Source of the DNA: Streptomyces sp. NRRL B-1140
Lineage (GTDB): Bacteria; Actinomycetota; Actinomycetes; Streptomycetales; Streptomycetaceae
Direction: 5' to 3'
Assembly: GCF_001280065.1 (NCBI RefSeq)
Contig: NZ_LGEA01000058.1
Location: 119,176 to 183,175, forward strand
Length of the DNA stretch: 64,000 nucleotides
Shown: one piece after another, positions 60,054 through 64,000 of the stretch
Layout: each line of letters begins with the position of its first letter
Numbering within the stretch: position 1 is the first letter of the stretch
Translations under genes and position numbers: made by a program
The notes under the pieces: generated by a model
Database searches by the model: none
What the model was told of the DNA's origin: nothing
The model's input: the letters and a program-made list of their open reading frames with translations, nothing else

Positions 60054-60572
60054 CTAGCCGGGGAGCCCTTCCCGCAGGCACACGACGCTGCCGGTCCGGG
60101 CAGCCTCCAGCAGCGCGGTGAGGGTGGGCAGCCCCGTCGCCAGCGGGGTGGACTCCAGCTCGGCGAGGGCGAAGAGGCCGTGCTGGTCGTGCTCCGTGCT
60201 GCGCCGGACGGGCTGCCCGGCCGGGAGCCGGCCACCGTGGAAGTAGAAGTCGATCACCGGCCCCGTCCTGAGCACATCGGCCCGGTGGTCGTACCCGAGG
60301 AAGCGCAGGTCCTCCTCCAGGGTGATCCCGGTCTCCTCGTGCAGCTCCCGGCGCGCGGCCCCGACGGGGTCCTCGCCGTGGTCGAGCATGCCGCCCGGCA
60401 GCCCCCAGAGCCCCGCGGCGGGCAGGCCCGGGGCGTAGCGCAGCAGCAGGATCCGGTCCTCGGCGTCGAGGAGCAGGACGCAGGACGCGACGATGGTCTG
60501 CGGCAGTGTCTTGACCCACTCGGCACGGGGCAGCACACCCGGCGCGTCCGGGACGGGCACGGTCGTGTCCAC
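60054..60572 (-). CDS. NUDIX hydrolase
   Basis: 172 residues. The NUDIX box GGMLDHGEDPVGAARRELHEE followed by TGI is complete (about 61-84), with the REXXEE metal-binding glutamates. It hydrolyses a nucleoside diphosphate linked to another group; the substrate cannot be told. GTG 60572 with GGAA upstream. The region just upstream of the fold has no helix content that would indicate membrane association. Confidence 0.88.
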   Translation of the reverse strand: MDTTVPVPDAPGVLPRAEWVKTLPQTIVASCVLLLDAEDRILLLRYAPGLPAAGLWGLPGGMLDHGEDPVGAARRELHEETGITLEEDLRFLGYDHRADVLRTGPVIDFYFHGGRLPAGQPVRRSTEHDQHGLFALAELESTPLATGLPTLTALLEAARTGSVVCLREGLPG

Positions 60573-60678
60573 GGTGGTGTTCCTTCCGTCGGCTGGACAG
60601 CCCGCTGCGAACTGCCCAACCGGTGGAACGGCCGGACCCGCCGATGGTCACCGGCGGGTCGGGCTCAGGGGGCGCACG

Positions 60679-60707
60679 CGCCCCCGTTCACGAGCGGAAC
60701 GGGGGCG
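60679..60707 (-). terminator. terminator after the OmpR-class kinase gene
   Basis: An 11-bp perfect stem (60679-60689 and 60697-60707) with a 7-nt loop starts 12 bp beyond the kinase stop. An adjacent 8-2-8 inverted repeat overlaps it (60669-60686). Confidence 0.65.
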
Positions 60708-60718
60708 TCACCTCGTAC

Positions 60719-62206
60719 TTAAGCCGGCAGTGCCGGTGCCTCCCTTTTCGGCCTTCTCGGGCGGTCGGCGCCCGGGCCGACACCGGTCTCGCCCGGCGGT
60801 CGGGCGGACGGCAGCCGGATCACCACGTCCAGGCCCCCGGTCGCCGCCGCGCGCAGGACCGCCTCGCCGCCGCTGGCATGGGCGAGGCGCTGCACCAGGG
60901 CGAGGCCCAGTCCCGTACCGCCCTTGGGGGCGCCCGGGGCACGCCAGAAACGGTCGAAGGCGCGGGTCCGCTGCTCCTCCGTCATGCCCGGGCCCTCGTC
61001 GGTGACGTGCAGGTCGACCCAGCGGGGCCTGCTGTCGCGCAACGCCCGCCGCTGCGGGGCCTGCAGCCGCAGCTCGATCGTGACGGTGCTGCCCGCCGGG
61101 GACGCCCGCAAAGCGTTGGACAGCAGGTTGTCCATGATCTGTTCGACGGCCCCCGGCACCGCCAGCACCGGCCCCACGCTCCCCGCGAAGAGCACGAGGG
61201 ACACGCCCTCCCGCGCGAACAGGGGCTGCCACGTCCGGTGCCGCTCCGCGCAGACCGTGCCCAGGTCGACCGTGGCGGAAATGGCGGCGTGCTCCTCCAG
61301 CCGGGCCATGGCCAGCAACTGCTCGACCATCCGGGCCAGCCTGTCCGTCTCCGTGACGGCCGCGGTGAGGCTGCCCCGGCCCCGCGCGGCGATGTGCGGC
61401 TCCAGGTTCTCCAGGCGCAGCCGCAGCGCGGCCAGGGGTGTCTTGAGCTGGTGCGAGGCCTCGCCGGCGAACGCCCGCTGGGACGACAGCAGATGGGCGA
61501 GCCGGGCGGCGGTGCGGTTGAACGCGGCGGCCAGCGAGCGGACTTCCGGCGGGCCCTTCGTGATCGTCACCGGCGCGAACCGGCCGCCCTCGGCCAGGTC
61601 GTGCGTGGCCTGCTCCAGTTCGCGGATCGGGCGGCCCGCCCAGCGGGCGAAGGCGAAGCCCACCACGGCGACCGCCGTCAGCACGGCCAGTCCGCCCAGC
61701 ACCAGCAGCAGCCACACATGGTGGACCCGCTCGTGCACCGTCCGGGTGGGTACCGTCAGCCACACCGCCCCCGCCGGCCGCGCCTCCTGGCCGACCGGCG
61801 CGGCCACGGACAGATACTCGACCCCGCCGATCGTGGAGGTACGGACGTCCACCGTCGCCGTGCCCCGCAGCGCGGCCGCGATGCCCGGCCGCGCGGCCAG
61901 GTCGCCGGTGGCCCGGACGTCCACCGGGTGCGAGGTGGCGAGCGGCGCGCCCGAGGCGTCGACGATCACCACCTTCCCGCCGATGCGCTCCGCGCAGTGC
62001 GCCACCCGGGTGGGCAGGTCCCGCTCGGCCCGTCCCGCCGCCAGGGACAGCGCGGCGTACGCCGAGACCGACTCGGCCTCGTCCTTCGCCGCGTTGACGA
62101 CCCGCTCCCGCTCACCGCGCGAGTAGACGAAGCCCAGCGGGATCTCCAGGCAGAGCAGCACCAGCGCGGCGAGGCTGAGGTAGCTGAGCAGCAGCCGGCG
62201 GGTCAC
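60719..62206 (-). CDS. sensor histidine kinase (OmpR partner class)
   Basis: 495 residues. An N-terminal helix (about 7-28), an extracellular sensor of about 130 residues (30-160), a second helix (about 164-188), HAMP, then HisKA with phospho-acceptor His252 (EASHQLKTPLAALRL) and a HATPase (VEQIMDNLLSNALRASP; GGTGLGLALV). The C-terminal about 30 residues are Pro/Arg-rich. GTG 62206 overlaps the regulator's stop by 4 bp (GTGA), so the two are coupled. The signal is unknown. Confidence 0.92.
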   Translation of the reverse strand: MTRRLLLSYLSLAALVLLCLEIPLGFVYSRGERERVVNAAKDEAESVSAYAALSLAAGRAERDLPTRVAHCAERIGGKVVIVDASGAPLATSHPVDVRATGDLAARPGIAAALRGTATVDVRTSTIGGVEYLSVAAPVGQEARPAGAVWLTVPTRTVHERVHHVWLLLVLGGLAVLTAVAVVGFAFARWAGRPIRELEQATHDLAEGGRFAPVTITKGPPEVRSLAAAFNRTAARLAHLLSSQRAFAGEASHQLKTPLAALRLRLENLEPHIAARGRGSLTAAVTETDRLARMVEQLLAMARLEEHAAISATVDLGTVCAERHRTWQPLFAREGVSLVLFAGSVGPVLAVPGAVEQIMDNLLSNALRASPAGSTVTIELRLQAPQRRALRDSRPRWVDLHVTDEGPGMTEEQRTRAFDRFWRAPGAPKGGTGLGLALVQRLAHASGGEAVLRAAATGGLDVVIRLPSARPPGETGVGPGADRPRRPKREAPALPA

Positions 62207-63039
62207 GGAGAGGCCACCTGCGCGGTCGGCCCCGTGTGCACCGACAGCCGGAAGCCGACGCCCCGCAGCGTCCTGATCCACGCCGGGTGCCCCAGCTTGC
62301 GGCGCAGCGCGGCCACATGGACGTCCAGGGTCTTGGTCGGGCCGTCGTAGTGCGGGTCCCAGACCCGGTCGAGGATCTGCTGCCGTGAGTAGACGGCGCC
62401 CGGGTCCTCGCTGAGCAGCGCCAGCAGGTCGAACTCCTTGGGTGTGAGCAGGACGGGGGCGTCGCCGACCCAGACCTGACGGGTACGGCGGTCCACGACC
62501 AGCGGGCCCGGGTCGTGCGGCGGGTCGGGGGCGGGATCGTGCGAGGCGGTCGCGGGGGGTTCGTAGGACAGCGCCGTGGCCGGCTCGTGGGCGGGCGCCG
62601 GGGCCGGCTCGTACGGCGGCGGCTCGGGGGTGCCCCGCGTGCCCGGAGCAAGGCCGGCGGCCTCGGTGAACACCTGATGGGTGCGGTGCGCGCGGCGGGT
62701 CACCGCACGGACCCGGGCGACCAGTTCGCGCACGCTGAAAGGTTTCGCCAGGTAGTCGTCGGCGCCCAGCTCCAGCCCCAGGACGCGGTCGGCCTCCTCG
62801 CCGCGTGCGCTGAGGATGACGATGGGGACGTCCGAGACCTGCCGGATGCCGCGGCAGACGTCGATGCCGTCCATGTCCGGCAGCCCCAGGTCGAGCAGGA
62901 CGACGTCGTTGTACGGGCCTCTCAGGCCGTCCGTCCCGGTGGCGACGTGGTCGACCGTCAGCCCGAAGTGGCCGAGCCCTTCGGTGAGCGGCTCGGCGAT
63001 CGTCTCGTCGTCTTCGATGAGCAGCACTCGTAGGCCCAT
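62203..63039 (-). CDS. OmpR/PhoB-type response regulator with long proline-rich linker
   Basis: 278 residues, about 50 more than usual. Receiver with phospho-acceptor Asp50 (VVLLDLGLPDMDG) and Lys99 (LAKPFSV), then a Pro/Ala/Glu/His linker from about 122 to 178 with repeated YEP, HEP and HDP units, then a winged-helix domain (LTPKEFDLLALL...RTLRGVGFRL). ATG 63039. It is coupled to the kinase gene downstream. The linker should separate receiver and DNA-binding domains and may be a variable spacer. Confidence 0.93.
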   Translation of the reverse strand: MGLRVLLIEDDETIAEPLTEGLGHFGLTVDHVATGTDGLRGPYNDVVLLDLGLPDMDGIDVCRGIRQVSDVPIVILSARGEEADRVLGLELGADDYLAKPFSVRELVARVRAVTRRAHRTHQVFTEAAGLAPGTRGTPEPPPYEPAPAPAHEPATALSYEPPATASHDPAPDPPHDPGPLVVDRRTRQVWVGDAPVLLTPKEFDLLALLSEDPGAVYSRQQILDRVWDPHYDGPTKTLDVHVAALRRKLGHPAWIRTLRGVGFRLSVHTGPTAQVASP

Positions 63040-63256
63040 ACGTCCTGTCTCTCCGTGAAACCGGCATGAATCCGGGCAGCGTGAATTCGCATTCCCTGCC
63101 GCGGAGTTCACACGCTACAAGAAGACACTCCGTCTGGGAATGAGGGCAAAGAATGTTCAATTGCTGTCCGGGCTCTGTGCTTTGCTTAACCTTCCGCTGT
63201 AGGTAGGCGGTCTACGGTGGGACGCATCGGATGAACTCCCAGTTCAGGAGTGTGCG

Positions 63257-63862
63257 TTGAAAGCTTTGCTGGACCGTGCCCGTGCGTTCAGGACGCGTGC
63301 CGATTTCGACAGCGGCGAATTTCGGCAACTGGCTGAAGGGCAATATCCGGAGGCATTGTTCATCACCTGCTCGGACTCGCGGGTCGTCCCCGCGCTGATC
63401 ACGGGCGCACGACCCGGGGAAATATTCGAGCTTCGGAACGCGGGCAATATCGTGCCGCCCTACGGACGGCCCGGGGCCAGTGGCGAGGCGGCCACCATCG
63501 AGTACGCACTGGAGGTGCTCGGGGTTCAGGACATCGTCGTGTGCGGTCACTCACACTGCGGTGCGATGGGTGCGCTGAAGTCCGGCGACGACCTGTCGGC
63601 GCTGCCCGGTGTGGACGCCTGGCTGCGCATCGCCCGCCCCGAACTGACCTCCGTACTGCGGACCGCGCCGGACGACCCGTCCCTGCCGGAGGTCTCCCAG
63701 GGCAACGTCGTCAACCAGTTGGCGGCACTGCGCAGTCACCCCGCGGTGCGGCAGCGCCTCGACTCGGGACGGCTGCGGCTGCACGGCTGGTACTACGAGG
63801 TCGACACCGGGTTCGTGTACGAACTCGGCGACGACGGCGACTTCCGGGTGCACGCCGCGTGA
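63257..63862 (+). CDS. beta-class carbonic anhydrase
   Basis: 201 residues. Zinc ligands Cys38 (FITCSDSR), His98 and Cys101 (VCGHSHCGAM), with the catalytic Asp40-Arg42 dyad. It hydrates CO2 to bicarbonate. TTG start at 63257 with CAGGAG seven bases upstream. The 217-bp gap before it separates it from the divergent response regulator. Its stop overlaps a possible next start (GTGA). In other genomes such genes often pair with a SulP-type anion transporter. Confidence 0.93.
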   Translation: MKALLDRARAFRTRADFDSGEFRQLAEGQYPEALFITCSDSRVVPALITGARPGEIFELRNAGNIVPPYGRPGASGEAATIEYALEVLGVQDIVVCGHSHCGAMGALKSGDDLSALPGVDAWLRIARPELTSVLRTAPDDPSLPEVSQGNVVNQLAALRSHPAVRQRLDSGRLRLHGWYYEVDTGFVYELGDDGDFRVHAA

Positions 63863-64000
63863 GCGGGGCGCATGCGCGGGGGCGGACTTGGGGAGGCCCC
63901 GGCGGCGGGCGGTACGGGGGCTCGCCGGGCGGCGACGGCGGCCGGCAGGGGGGCGGGCCGCCGTCGGGGAGCGATGCCGGGTGGGGGACCGGTTCCGTGG
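63859..64000 (+). CDS. possible start of a following gene, cut at the window edge
   Basis: A GTG at 63859 overlaps the carbonic anhydrase stop by 4 bp (GTGA) and its frame stays open to the window end. The first about 47 residues are very Gly/Pro/Ser-rich (MSGAHARGRTWGGPGGGRYG...) with no recognisable domain, as in disordered N-termini of Streptomyces membrane proteins. A SulP transporter would fit the context, but that is inference. Confidence 0.35.
   Translation, partial: MSGAHARGRTWGGPGGGRYGGSPGGDGGRQGGGPPSGSDAGWGTGSV

Overview
The window is high-GC DNA with strong third-position G/C bias, many GTG and some TTG starts, ATGA/GTGA stop-start overlaps, and gene families typical of Streptomyces (IclR, XRE/MmyB, ROK and TetR regulators, DHA2 exporters, Zur/Znu, PPDK). 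It reads as a chromosomal stretch of a Streptomyces or a very close relative. Housekeeping genes (phoH, ybeY, era, leuA, recO, uppS, zur, glyS, dusB, ppdK) form a core backbone, with accessory modules set between them. No rRNA, tRNA, CRISPR array, integrase or insertion sequence was seen.

Layout. 1-5.4 kb: the end of an adenosine/adenine deaminase gene, an MFS transporter, an IclR regulator divergent from a glucarate dehydratase-like enzyme, and a PfkB sugar kinase. 5.5-16.1 kb: phoH (interrupted by a 360-residue intein), ybeY, a CBS-domain membrane protein, an MmcQ/YjbR protein, an MFS/XRE divergent pair, a zinc-less cytidine deaminase-fold protein, a small secreted protein, an amt-PII pair, and era. 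16.1-20.8 kb: a complete lasso-peptide operon on the minus strand (precursor, cyclase, RRE protein, leader protease, ABC exporter). Its 37-codon precursor gene, 20705-20818, is too short for routine gene calling. 21-24.3 kb: an RsbW-like ATPase, a GH1 beta-glucosidase, and an M4 metalloprotease followed by an emfourin-like inhibitor. 24.5-26.5 kb: leuA with a leucine leader peptide. 26.6-31.5 kb: a TerB-like protein, then an MMPL transporter with its own NarL-type two-component system. 31.5-36 kb: a DHDPS-family aldolase, a phosphatase, a GNAT enzyme, two small proteins, recO and uppS. 36-40.7 kb: the zinc uptake operon znuACB-zur, divergent from glyS with two Zur-like boxes between them. 40.8-50 kb: an EEP-family protein, a LysE exporter, an aldo/keto reductase with a TetR regulator, a second MFS/XRE divergent pair, a third DHA2 transporter, and dusB. 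50-56.7 kb: an LtaS-like sulfatase-fold membrane enzyme, two coupled glycoside hydrolases, and a divergent ROK regulator. 56.7-60 kb: a palindrome-rich 400-bp leader and ppdK. 60-64 kb: a NUDIX hydrolase, an OmpR-type two-component system, a beta-carbonic anhydrase, and the first codons of a possible next gene.

Strongest leads. The lasso operon has an aromatic and arginine-rich predicted core, LGFRAGPERFWFFRRRFF. The PhoH intein sits directly before Walker B and has a short tract of atypical codons on its left flank. Two MFS/XRE modules 35 kb apart share a recognisable operator. Several perfect palindromes lie in divergent promoter regions, and a tandem 23-bp repeat grows out of the 3' end of the IclR gene.
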